DNA from: Chloroflexota bacterium
Lineage (GTDB): Bacteria > Chloroflexota > Dehalococcoidia > JACQUA01
Assembly: GCA_016210565.1 (NCBI GenBank)
Contig: JACQUA010000182.1
Location: 1-40,847, forward strand
Direction of reading: 5' to 3'
DNA: 40,847 nt
Positions within the stretch are counted from its first letter, which is position 1, and the number at the start of each line of letters is the position of its first letter. The translations under genes were made by a program, and so were the position numbers. Positions 33,819-40,847 of the stretch are shown here, piece after piece. The notes beneath the pieces are model-generated. The model was not told where the DNA came from. It did no database searches and worked only from the letters and a program-made list of their open reading frames with translations.

Positions 33819-34813
33819 CTGTTTATCTTGATCTCCGGGAGTGGCTGGCCGTCGTAAAGAAAGAGTATCTGCAGGATTTTGTTCAAAGCGGGGGCGCTGC
33901 TGTCAAGTTCGCCATCCCGGTGGAATGCGTGGAACGCGCACAGTTGCTGGCCGAATTGAAGAATCTGGTTGAAGCTGAAGGCTTTCAGTTCGCGGCTCTG
34001 GACGCCGCCAGCGCCAGGATACACATGATCAACCAGGTGTTCCACCAGGTCGCCAAACAGGTCGACTGGGAAGGTCTAGCGCATTCCTTCCTTGTAAATA
34101 CCCTGAAGGACCATTATAAGCTACCGGAAAGACGCGAGGAATTTGGGCTGGTGCAAATCGCCAGCTTGAACGGGGTGGAAGAGAGAGAAATGCGCCTGGC
34201 GATCAATAGCCGGCTTAAAGAGTCGCTTTTCCGGGACTATGCCATGACGCAGGAGTTCCGGATCGCCATGCTAAGGTTTTGCCAGGCGCAACTCGACCCG
34301 GTCGAGGTGGGCCCGGATCTGTGCCAGGCCATCAAGGACTGGCTTCGCGGTGACTTGCGGTTGATGTCCGCGCTTAAACCCGCTCTCATCTTCCAGAAGA
34401 TTGGCCGGCACAACGGCCGCCACCTCCTGCTTTCGCTAGCCCACTGGACAAAGCTAGCCGGAAAGAGTGGCCTCGTGCTGGTGCTGGACATCTCGCGCTA
34501 CATGGCAGACCGGCCCAGGGAGCCAGATGGCAGTCTCTATTACAGCATGCCGGCGGTATTGGAGTGCCATGAAGTGCTGAGACAGTTCATCGACGGCACG
34601 GATGAGTCCGAGTATCTGATGGTGGTGGTGATATCGCTTCCGCAGTTTACCGGTCCCCATGAAAGGCGAGGGGTTTATGCTTATGACGCCCTGAAGCTGC
34701 GTGTTTGGGACGAAGTGTACGACCTGAGGTGCGCCAATCCACTTTCGGGTGTGGTGCGCCTGACCACTTGCACCCGACCCACTGGTACTGCCGAGGTGGT
34801 GGGCCGTGGATGA
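33815..34813 (+). CDS. ATPase-like protein lacking Walker motifs (degenerate BrxD-like paralogue)
   Basis: A 332-residue protein that looks like an inactive relative of the ATPase encoded next to it. Where that protein has ILVNGEFGSGKSHLLERF, this one has AVKFAIPVECVERAQLLAEL (about 29-48), followed by similar helices and spacing (LVEAEGFQFAALDA against ALEENFVCSKIVV). At about 221-229, LVLVLDISRYM stands where the neighbour has WVLLIDEVELIG, so the Walker B Glu is gone as well. A preceding RHLLLSLAHWTKLAGKSG helix and a following EYLMVVVISLPQF strand fit the sensor region. It is coupled to both neighbours by overlaps of 4 and 8 bases. The likely role is a structural partner of the active ATPase. 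The relation is my alignment by eye. Confidence 0.72.
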   Translation: MTVYLDLREWLAVVKKEYLQDFVQSGGAAVKFAIPVECVERAQLLAELKNLVEAEGFQFAALDAASARIHMINQVFHQVAKQVDWEGLAHSFLVNTLKDHYKLPERREEFGLVQIASLNGVEEREMRLAINSRLKESLFRDYAMTQEFRIAMLRFCQAQLDPVEVGPDLCQAIKDWLRGDLRLMSALKPALIFQKIGRHNGRHLLLSLAHWTKLAGKSGLVLVLDISRYMADRPREPDGSLYYSMPAVLECHEVLRQFIDGTDESEYLMVVVISLPQFTGPHERRGVYAYDALKLRVWDEVYDLRCANPLSGVVRLTTCTRPTGTAEVVGRG

Positions 34814-36068
34814 CAGCCGGATGGAAAATAGACGCGCCGTGGAAGCCCTGCGCTGTGGGGTGCCCAACCAGGACGCGGTGAGGGCGATGGGCAGCGCGCA
34901 GCCGGACCTCGAAGCCCGCTTCAGGATGCAGCTTCAGGCCGTCAGGGAAAGCTTCGGGAGCGCAAAGCAGGCGGAGGGCATACTGGTGAATGGTGAGTTC
35001 GGGTCGGGGAAATCGCATCTCCTTGAGCGTTTCCAACAGATTGCGCTCGAAGAGAATTTCGTCTGCAGCAAAATTGTCGTCAGCAAAGAAACCCCTCTTT
35101 ACGACCCGGCGAAGGTCTACCGGGCGGCTGTGGATTCCGCTGCTATTGCGGGCCGGCGCGGCGCAGCCTTGCCCGAGATCGCCGTCAGTCTCAAAACCGA
35201 TAGCCCGGTGTACGCCGCTTTCTACAAGTGGGTCCATCAGACGGACATCACGCTTAGCACCCGCTTCGCTGCCACGCTCTACGTATACGAATACGCCCGG
35301 GTTGATGAGGAGATCCGGGACAGGATTCTGCGGTTCTGGGCCGGCGAAAGGATCGGAGTGGCCGAGCTAAAGAAATGGGTCAGGGACGTGGGAGAGGCGG
35401 CCACGTACAAGGTTGACAAAGCGACCGTCAAGGACCTGGCGCTTCAACGCTTCTTTTTCCTGCCAAGGCTGGCCGCGGCGGCGGGCTATTCGGGCTGGGT
35501 ATTGCTGATCGACGAGGTCGAGCTCATCGGGCGGTATTCGTTGAGACAAAGGGCCAGGTCTTATGCTGAAGTGGCCCGATGGATGGGGAAGCTTGAGGGC
35601 TTCTCAGTGCCGGGATTCCTCGGTGTGCTGAGCATCTCCTCAGATTTCGAGGAGGCGGTCCTGCATGAGAAACATGACGACGAGAAGATCCCCAACAGGT
35701 TGGGAGCGGCGGGCGACCAACTGGCGGTGAGTCAAGCCGAACGGGGAATGCAGGTCATACGAAGAGACAAAGCTGTATTGAAGGCGCCAGACCAGAATAC
35801 AATTCGCGAAGCGTTTGAGAAACTGCGTTCGATCTACGCATCGGCTTATGGGTGGCAGCCGCCGGCCAATTATGTCCCTCCCGACCCGACCGCCCGCATG
35901 CGCCAGCACGTGAAACGCTGGATAACTGAATGGGACCTGATGCGGCTTTATCCGGGCTATGAACCCCGGATCAATATTGGTGAAGAACCCCGTGCCAGCT
36001 ACTCGGAAGAGCCGGGACTGGAGGTCCCCAGCGAAGGGTCCAATGACGAGACGGAGGCGGAGAAATAG
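34806..36068 (+). CDS. BrxC/BrxD-type (DUF2791-like) ATP-binding protein
   Basis: P-loop ATPase of about 420 residues resembling BrxD of BREX phage-defence systems and the ATPases of TerB-linked DNA-processing operons. The N-terminus NRRAVEALRCGVPNQDAVRA is the family's typical entry. Walker A GEFGSGKSH is at 63-71, followed by VSKETPLYDPAKVYRA; Walker B WVLLIDEVELIG has Asp 236 and Glu 237; LGVLSISSDFEEAV fits a sensor strand. The last 35 residues are acidic and low in complexity. GTG 34806 overlaps the previous gene by 8 bases; ATG 34821 is an alternative start. PglX methylase and PglZ phosphatase, the BREX core, are absent, so this is not a standard BREX locus. A role in sensing or remodelling DNA with the downstream helicase is inferred. 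Confidence 0.85.
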   Translation: MDDSRMENRRAVEALRCGVPNQDAVRAMGSAQPDLEARFRMQLQAVRESFGSAKQAEGILVNGEFGSGKSHLLERFQQIALEENFVCSKIVVSKETPLYDPAKVYRAAVDSAAIAGRRGAALPEIAVSLKTDSPVYAAFYKWVHQTDITLSTRFAATLYVYEYARVDEEIRDRILRFWAGERIGVAELKKWVRDVGEAATYKVDKATVKDLALQRFFFLPRLAAAAGYSGWVLLIDEVELIGRYSLRQRARSYAEVARWMGKLEGFSVPGFLGVLSISSDFEEAVLHEKHDDEKIPNRLGAAGDQLAVSQAERGMQVIRRDKAVLKAPDQNTIREAFEKLRSIYASAYGWQPPANYVPPDPTARMRQHVKRWITEWDLMRLYPGYEPRINIGEEPRASYSEEPGLEVPSEGSNDETEAEK

Positions 36069-36071
36069 GCG

Positions 36072-36215
36072 ATGACAAGAGGCGTGCGTTCGGCGCCAGG
36101 GCGGCCGCGGCTTGTCACCATTGTCAAGGATCAGAATTTGAACATTGATCGGTCCCTTGAATTTCATCGTTGTAGCTATGCCCCCCATTCCGTTCCGCGA
36201 TGCCAACGAACTTGA
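36072..36215 (+). CDS. Possible small open frame between the ATPase and the next gene
   Basis: An ATG 3 bases after the ATPase stop opens a 47-residue frame (MTRGVRSAPGRPRLVTIVKD...) that overlaps the start of the next gene in another frame. It has no recognisable family. Its reading as IVKDQNLNIDRSLEF looks protein-like, so it could be the true N-terminus of the next gene cut off by a frameshift, or chance coding in a GC-rich spacer. Confidence 0.25.
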   Translation: MTRGVRSAPGRPRLVTIVKDQNLNIDRSLEFHRCSYAPHSVPRCQRT

Positions 36216-36744
36216 AGAACTGGGCGCCGCCGGCTTCCTGAAGATCGAGAACCACGGCGGCGGTTACCAGGGCGCATTGTTCCTGGTCAATGCCCGGGGC
36301 GAGCCCCTGGAGTTTACCTACACCCGGGTAGAAACACCCTCCACTTTTCTCTGGCGACGGGGTGACGTTGAGCGCCACGCCCTCAGGAAGCTGACAGCGT
36401 CGTTGTTGTCTTCATGCCCCCGGATACCCAGTCTGATCCTGTGTTTGGCCAATGAGGTTGGCACCGAGCTATTCTGCGAGGACATTCAGGTATCCCTTCC
36501 CGTTTGCCGGCTGGCCCCCCAAAGCGTGGCTGCGGCCTACGGTGAGCGGGAGTCGAGGGTCGCGGCCAGCGAGCCTGAACCTCTGAATCTCTTCTGGTTT
36601 CCCGGGGCGCCATCATCAGATTCGCCAGCGGGAAAGCTTTTTGAAAGAATAGTCTCGGTTGGTTTGCTCCTGGAACCCTTTGATCGCGCCTCCACTGGCC
36701 TGGCCGAGGTCTTCAACGAATCCCGGAAGAACACCCCCGCGTAG
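36178..36744 (+). CDS. Unrecognised small protein of the BrxD-like/SNF2 unit
   Basis: A 188-residue protein with no family I recognise. ATG 36178 is used; the frame is open to a TTG at 36145. The sequence looks like an alpha/beta domain: LEELGAAGFLKIENHGGGYQ, ALFLVNARGEPLEFTYTRVE, then a helix with RHALRKLTASLLSSCPRIP and SLILCLANEVGTELF. The N-terminal part, with its beta strand, Gly turn and beta strand, could be a small nuclease-like or regulatory fold, but no catalytic motif stands out. It ends 9 bases before the helicase start, so it is in the same operon and probably a small partner of the helicase or ATPase. Confidence 0.75.
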   Translation: MPPIPFRDANELEELGAAGFLKIENHGGGYQGALFLVNARGEPLEFTYTRVETPSTFLWRRGDVERHALRKLTASLLSSCPRIPSLILCLANEVGTELFCEDIQVSLPVCRLAPQSVAAAYGERESRVAASEPEPLNLFWFPGAPSSDSPAGKLFERIVSVGLLLEPFDRASTGLAEVFNESRKNTPA

Positions 36745-36753
36745 GATGATGTG

Positions 36754-38661
36754 ATGGCGACGGAGAAGTGGTGGAGCTGTCGCGAAGACTCGACGGCGCA
36801 GAAAGCCCGCTGGCTGGGTATCTTTCCCCGTGACCCTCGCGTGGCGGCGCTTCGACCGAAAAGGCTGGCGATTCCGCCAGTCGAGCCTACCCCGCCAAAG
36901 AACAGGCTGGTTCGACAATTGGCGCCATTTGTGGCTAACCTGTCTGCGTCCGTGGTTATTGGTTGGTCTGGCAGCATCCCGCGGCCCGGCCAAATGATTC
37001 TAAAGATGAATGGCAGCGTCTCGCTCGCGGCCAAGCCGCCCGGTGACGGTCCACTCCCTCCCCCTCCGCCGGCCCCACCGGCGACGGTGGAAGACCTGAT
37101 ATGGGACAAGGTCAAACTCAAGGGCCCGGAACCCGAAATACCACTGGCCCGCCGACTCGCCTACGTGCTTCAACTGCCCAAACGGTTCTTGCTGCTGGAA
37201 CACGGCCCGCTGGGCTGGCCCTCGCCGTTTTTTCCTTACCAGGAAGAGGGCATTCGGGCGCTGGAGACGAACCCCGCCTTGCTGCTCGCCGATGACATGG
37301 GCCTGGGGAAGACCGTCCAGGCGATTGCCGCGCTGCGCCTGCTCATCCACTCCGCAGAAATCGACGATGCCCTCATAATTACCCCGGCCAGTTTGATCAA
37401 CCAGTGGCGGAGAGAGTTCCGCTTATGGGCGCCGGAACTCAGGCTTTCCACCGTACAGGGACCGCCGGGGGAAAGAGCCTACCAGTGGGCCGCCCCGGCC
37501 CACATCTATGTTGTCGGCTACGAGACGTTCCGGGAAGACTCGACTGCCAATCCGCAGTCGGCGCCCAGGCGCCGGACGTGGGGCGTGGTAGTCCTGGACG
37601 AGGCGCAAAAGATAAAGAACCGGGACGCCGAGATCAGCCGGAAGTGCAAACGGCTGGCCCGTAGGCGCGCCTGGGCATTGACCGGCACCCCGATGGAGAA
37701 CACGCCTGACGACCTCGCTTCGATACTGGAGTTCGTGCGTCCTCTGACGCAGGGCGAGGAACCGAGACGGGTCCTGCCGGGACCGGCAATGCTCGAGTTT
37801 CATGCGAAAGTCCAGCTTCGAAGGAAGAAGGCTGACGTTCTCCCCCAACTGCCTCCCAAGACCGTCTCCACGCTCGCCCTGCCGCTGGCCGACCGCCAGC
37901 GCGAGACCTATGACCGGATGGAAAGGGAAGGGGTGTTGCAGCTACGAGAAAAGGGCGACGCCGTCCAGGTGGAGAATGTCCTGGAGCTGATTCTGAGGTT
38001 GAAGCAGATTTGCAACTTCTGCTGTGTTAGCGGGCAATCTGGCAAGATGGAGGATATTCAGAATCGCCTCGCCACCCTGGTAGCTGAGGGACACCGGGCG
38101 CTGGTCTTCTCCCAGTTCACGGACCAGACGTTCGGCGTCCGGGCGGTCCTGAACCGGCTTGCCCCTTTTCGTCCGCTGGCCTTCACCGGAGACCTCTCCC
38201 TTAGCCAAAAGAGTGCCATTATCAGCCAGTTCAAGTCCGATTCAAGTCGGAAGGTGCTGGTAGTCTCTCTGCGGGCGGGAGGGCAGGGATTGAATTTGCA
38301 GGAAGCGTCATACGTTTTCCACTTCGACCGGTGGTGGAACCCGGCGGTGGAACACCAGGCCGAGGACAGGACACATCGTCTCGGTCAGCAACTGCCAGTT
38401 CATGTCTACCAGTATGTTTGCGAAAATACGATTGAGGAGCGGATAGAGCAGATTCTAACCCAGAAGCAATTGCTTTTCGACGAGCTTGTGGATGACGTAT
38501 CCATCGACTTGAAGTCGCGGCTCACTAGCGAGGAGCTTTTTGGACTGTTCGGATTGAAGCCACCCATCCCCGGCTGGGTTTCAAGTCGAGGGACAGAGAA
38601 AGACGCCCCAGATGCGAACGCAAACAAGCAGTCAACGAGCCGGCCTGATCGGGATAGCTGA
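36754..38661 (+). CDS. SNF2-family DEAD/DEAH-type helicase
   Basis: Superfamily 2 DNA translocase of 635 residues. After a 140-residue N-terminal part with a poly-Pro linker (PPPPPAPPA), the motor starts with the Q-like FPYQEEGIRAL and motif I DDMGLGKT (180-187). Motif Ia IITPASLINQW, motif II DEAQ (282-285, with Gln in place of the usual His), motif III LTGTPMEN, motif IV LVFSQFT, motif V VSLRAGGQGLNLQEA and motif VI QAEDRTHRLGQ follow. All SNF2 motifs are present and complete, so it should be an active DNA-dependent ATPase. ATG 36754 is preferred over the GTG at 36751. It ends the five-gene unit; with BrxD-like ATPases such helicases occur in defence or DNA-repair systems. Its last 30 residues are Ser/Arg/Asp-rich and probably disordered. 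Confidence 0.93.
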   Translation: MATEKWWSCREDSTAQKARWLGIFPRDPRVAALRPKRLAIPPVEPTPPKNRLVRQLAPFVANLSASVVIGWSGSIPRPGQMILKMNGSVSLAAKPPGDGPLPPPPPAPPATVEDLIWDKVKLKGPEPEIPLARRLAYVLQLPKRFLLLEHGPLGWPSPFFPYQEEGIRALETNPALLLADDMGLGKTVQAIAALRLLIHSAEIDDALIITPASLINQWRREFRLWAPELRLSTVQGPPGERAYQWAAPAHIYVVGYETFREDSTANPQSAPRRRTWGVVVLDEAQKIKNRDAEISRKCKRLARRRAWALTGTPMENTPDDLASILEFVRPLTQGEEPRRVLPGPAMLEFHAKVQLRRKKADVLPQLPPKTVSTLALPLADRQRETYDRMEREGVLQLREKGDAVQVENVLELILRLKQICNFCCVSGQSGKMEDIQNRLATLVAEGHRALVFSQFTDQTFGVRAVLNRLAPFRPLAFTGDLSLSQKSAIISQFKSDSSRKVLVVSLRAGGQGLNLQEASYVFHFDRWWNPAVEHQAEDRTHRLGQQLPVHVYQYVCENTIEERIEQILTQKQLLFDELVDDVSIDLKSRLTSEELFGLFGLKPPIPGWVSSRGTEKDAPDANANKQSTSRPDRDS

Positions 38662-39209
38662 GATAGCTGCAGCCTTTTTCTGCATTTCGAGCTGTCATTT
38701 TGACTTTTGCACTCGGATCTTTGATTTGTTCATTTTGCGCAGGACCTTGTTCATAGCGGGCTGCTGTGGTGCAGTGATGCATTTGGAGCTGCCGGCGCCA
38801 ACAGGAAAGTGATCAGCGCGAACGACTACGAGCCCGTAGGCCCGCTGTGTCCGCACTTTTGCCGGTCGATGCGGCAGCACGAAATCAGGCCGCACGACAT
38901 CTACGCGACCTCCGTTGAAAGGCGATCCATGAACAAGATTACTTCTGTCCCACACCCCCGAGCTCCGGCAATTACCGCTCGGAGATTCAAGCAGTCTGGG
39001 TCGGAACTTCCCCGGCGACATTGTGGAAACAGCCGGTGAAGGTCAGACACTTGCCGCGCGATCTCTTTGCCTCTCCTCCCCATCCTCTCCCTCCATCCTT
39101 TCCTTCACTCAACAAGCACCAAACCACCGGCCAATATAGTATTCAAGACCTACGTCCACCAGCTACGATTTCCCCTTCAACCCTCTACCCACTTTTCAAT
39201 TTGCTCATT
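38662..39209. other. Gene-poor region downstream of the helicase
   Basis: About 550 bases. Open frames exist (for example 38809-39039 plus and 38695-39021 minus), but none has a ribosome-binding site or recognisable protein sequence. Bases 39060-39110 are C/T-rich (CCTCTCCTCCCCATCCTCTC), and the region is lower in GC than the operon before it. It may be remnants of a lost gene. Confidence 0.5.
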
Positions 39210-39221
39210 ATGCGTTATCAT

Positions 39222-40083
39222 ATGCCCGTGATCGATGATCCCGACTTCCGCTCAGATTACGACGAGGAACAGCCCTACCCACAGCAGCCAGACTTTTCAT
39301 CCGACCCGGCACTTCTCGCCTGCAAAGCCGACCTCCACGCCTTCTTCCGACGCAAACGTATGCCTTATTACATAACACAGCTAGCTAGAAGTCCTCTTTG
39401 AAAAGCGCTACTTCCACTGGATAACATACAGGGCTGTTAAGTCCCTTGTTTCCGATGGGTACCTGCAGGAGAATCCAGTTCGCACCAAGTATGGGTCATC
39501 CGTCACCTTCATCTTCCGCCACATAAGCGCCGGTCACGAGAAACGGAGGGTTCTCGACACGCATATTAGGTCCAAGCTGAAGTTAATCGAAGCCTTTTCC
39601 GACCCCTCCTTTACCGATATCATGGGAAAACATCTTCAATTCCTCTTCAAGTCCGAACTGCGTGCTAACCAGTTCGCGATCCTGTGCCAGGACTGTAACG
39701 AATTCCAGGGCAAGAAATGGACCGAGACGGAGCACGATCTGGACTTCATCGCCAGCCACCAAAGAGGGTTCTCCGTCGGCGTCGAATGTAAGAATACCTT
39801 GCCCAACATACCCAAGAACGAGTTCGACTTAAAGATTCGCATGTGCCATTACCTCGGCATCAAACCCGTTTTCGTCGTTCGGTGGCTTCCCCAATCCTAC
39901 ATCTATGACGCGTACCAGGAAGGTGGCTTCTGCCTGCTATTTGAAACCCAGGCCTATCCGTGGGGCTACAACGCTATGGCAAAAAAGAACGCCCAGAGCT
40001 TCGACCTGCCGGTACTTGTAATGCCCGAACTCCCACCGGATGCCCAGGCCAGGTTCTCAAAGTGGGTCAGTAAGCAGCCCTAG
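39222..40083 (+). pseudogene. PD-(D/E)XK nuclease-like gene broken by a 4-bp duplication
   Basis: The protein would be about 285 residues. The first part (MPVIDDPDFRSDYDEEQ... MPYYITQL) runs in one frame and stops at 39399-39401; the rest (EVLFEKRYFHWITYRAVKSL and on to 40083) is in another. At 39381-39388 the sequence is CTAGCTAG; removing one CTAG joins the two frames exactly as ...YYITQLEVLFEKRYF, so a 4-base tandem duplication caused the break. The C-terminal part has a nuclease-type core: DFIASHQRGFSVGVECKN, with Asp (39742) and Glu-x-Lys (39784-39792) 14 residues apart. This resembles restriction or repair endonucleases. Unless the shift is a sequencing or assembly error, the gene is inactive. 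The N-terminal start could also be ATG 39210. Confidence 0.75.
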
Positions 40084-40241
40084 CTGGTCCTTTTCAACGG
40101 CCTGTCATTTGCGCCCTGGATATTCGCGTGTTGAATGTGGCTGACTTTCCTGCAGGAGAGAGGAGGAGAATTCATTGCGGCTGAGGCAAGATTAGCCTGC
40201 ACCCGTAAACATGCCTGACCTCCCCCGGCACGCTGACAACG
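40084..40241. other. Spacer with decayed sequence
   Basis: No intact gene. GAGAGAGGAGGAGAA at about 40155-40170 is purine-rich like a ribosome-binding site, but no clear frame follows. GCACCCGTAAAC at 40199-40210 is part of the CACCCGTAAAGGGTGCGG repeat motif. Confidence 0.4.
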
Positions 40242-40376
40242 CGGACAGAAACTCTGGCATCGCCTGTCCATCTGGTGGCGGCCGACAACGCCGATTCTGA
40301 CGAGACTATGGTGATAACAGGGTACGGACCCGACCCTTTGCAGTGGGAGCATGGATTCACGCGGAGAAGACCTTGA
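40242..40376 (+). pseudogene. C-terminal remnant of a DUF4258-family toxin
   Basis: The frame ending at TGA 40374-40376 reads VHLVAADNADSDETMVITGY then GPDPLQWEHGFTRRRP. This matches the usual C-terminus of DUF4258 proteins (...VVTVYxPDPxxWxxxFxRRR), small putative RNase toxins encoded just before YgiT-type zinc-finger antitoxins. The upstream half is absent: the frame is closed at 40206, and no start or His-containing N-terminus is present. Its stop overlaps the TTG start of the next gene, the normal arrangement for the pair. The toxin is therefore probably dead while its antitoxin frame remains. Assignment is from pattern recall. Confidence 0.55.
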
Positions 40377-40600
40377 AGAGCGTTATTTGCCGGCAGGCGG
40401 AAACAGTACCTGGTAAGGCAACTGTGACGCTCGAGCGCGATGGCATTACCCTGGTGGTCAAGGGGGTGCCGGCGATGGTGTGCCCTAACTGCGGCGAAGA
40501 ATACCTGGACGAAGAGACCACGGCCCGGCTTTTACGGGAGGCTGAGGAGGCAGCCCGGGCCGGGGTGCAGGTGGACATCCGGGAATACGTGGCGGCATAA
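40373..40600 (+). CDS. YgiT-type zinc-finger protein, putative antitoxin
   Basis: A 75-residue protein of the YgiT/MqsA-N type. TTG 40373 is the best start: GGAG at 40363-40366 is 6 bases upstream, and it overlaps the stop of the toxin remnant. The family zinc site is two CxxC pairs; the second (CPNCGEEYLDEET) is intact, but the first reads SVIC instead of CxxC, because an AGC codon stands where TGC is expected. The middle (VTLERDGITLVVKGVPAMV) and the helical C-terminus (TTARLLREAEEAARAG) are typical. In related pairs the antitoxin neutralises the DUF4258 toxin and represses the operon. With one zinc ligand and the toxin both lost, the pair is probably decaying. Confidence 0.82.
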   Translation: MKSVICRQAETVPGKATVTLERDGITLVVKGVPAMVCPNCGEEYLDEETTARLLREAEEAARAGVQVDIREYVAA

Positions 40601-40662
40601 GAGGAGCAGTCTGTCGGCCACTGCTTCCTGACATCGCCCACGTATGGAATTGTTCCGAAAAT

Positions 40663-40740
40663 GTCACCCTGAGCCGGAGACCTGAGCGAAGCGAAGGATT
40701 CTTCGACTGCGCTCGTTGCGCTCGCTTCGCTCAGCAACTG
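40663..40740. repeat. Dispersed repeat (GTCACCCTGAGC...GAAGGATTCTTCG)
   Basis: Matches the TGTCACCCTGAGCGAAG family seen at 12233 and 17780. CTGCGCTCGTTGCGCTCGCTTCGCTCAG is an internally repeated variant. It lies directly downstream of the IS110-type transposase end, so it may mark the insertion boundary or be unrelated. Confidence 0.55.
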
Positions 40741-40745
40741 TCTTG

Positions 40746-40847
40746 TCAAGAGCATGGTCCGACCAATTGAGCGATCCGATCATGCCAGGGTATTTTATGT
40801 TTCAGCATAGCGTTGAGAATGGTAAGCAGCTTGCGCATGCAGGCGAC
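40746..40847 (-). mobile_element. IS110-family transposase, C-terminal end (runs off the window)
   Basis: On the minus strand the last 102 bases encode VACMRKLLTILNAMLKHKIP, then WHDRIAQLVGPCS and a stop at 40746-40748. The MRKLLxILNAMLK segment is the usual C-terminus of IS110-family (Transposase_20 domain) DEDD-type transposases. The rest of the gene lies beyond the window edge, so completeness cannot be judged. Confidence 0.72.

Noticed and set aside
34806..38661. Canonical BREX locus
   Set aside because: No PglX methyltransferase, PglZ phosphatase, BrxA/B or BrxL-type gene is present; only the ATPase resembles a BREX part.
38695..39039. Overlapping open frames downstream of the helicase
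   Set aside because: No ribosome-binding site, no family resemblance and unusual composition; treated as gene-poor spacer.

Overview
This window looks like a chromosomal piece from an uncultured Chloroflexota bacterium, most likely of the Dehalococcoidia/SAR202 type. That placement is inferred from gene content and style: paired old-yellow-enzyme oxidoreductases, UbiD, MmgE/PrpD, many lipoprotein binding proteins with Ala/Pro/Thr linkers, PAC2-family proteins, moderately high GC, and intergenic regions full of short palindromic repeats. No rRNA, tRNA or CRISPR array was recognised.

Layout. (1) 188-4009, plus strand: housekeeping genes, a class 1B dihydroorotate dehydrogenase and a P2A-type cation ATPase. 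(2) 4320-24182, plus strand: a 20-kb accessory catabolic block with a CapA-family protein, two paralogous OYE/dienoyl-CoA-reductase-type flavoproteins, a UbiD decarboxylase, an MmgE/PrpD protein, an FAD dehydrogenase, a glutamate-mutase-epsilon-like protein, a bicupin, a radical SAM protein and four related lipoprotein substrate-binding proteins. No permease or transport ATPase is present. The enzymes could together reduce, decarboxylate, isomerise and dehydrogenate an unsaturated or aromatic acid, but the substrate is unknown. (3) 24340-32583, minus strand: methyltransferase, VTT/DedA membrane protein, aldehyde dehydrogenase, macro-domain protein, an overlapping pair of PAC2 proteins, a conserved unknown protein and a short DnaJ. 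(4) 32937-38661, plus strand: a tightly packed five-gene unit containing a BrxD-like ATPase, an upstream protein that looks like a catalytically dead copy of the same ATPase fold, a SNF2 helicase and two unrecognised proteins. It looks like a DNA-processing or phage-defence system but lacks PglX and PglZ. (5) 39222-40847: decaying defence and mobile genes, namely a frameshifted PD-(D/E)XK nuclease, a DUF4258 toxin remnant with a YgiT-type antitoxin, and the C-terminal end of an IS110-family transposase running off the window.

The two most interesting items are the GlmE-like protein at 16223-17668, in which most substrate-binding residues of glutamate mutase seem replaced, and the five-gene BrxD-like/dead-ATPase/SNF2 unit. 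The intergenic DNA also holds several repeat families: a 164-bp MITE-like element in two opposite copies, REP-like palindromes often in inverted pairs, a 25-bp motif that also forms a perfect hairpin, and heptamer tandem repeats. All family assignments come from reading the translated sequence and recalling families; no search was run.
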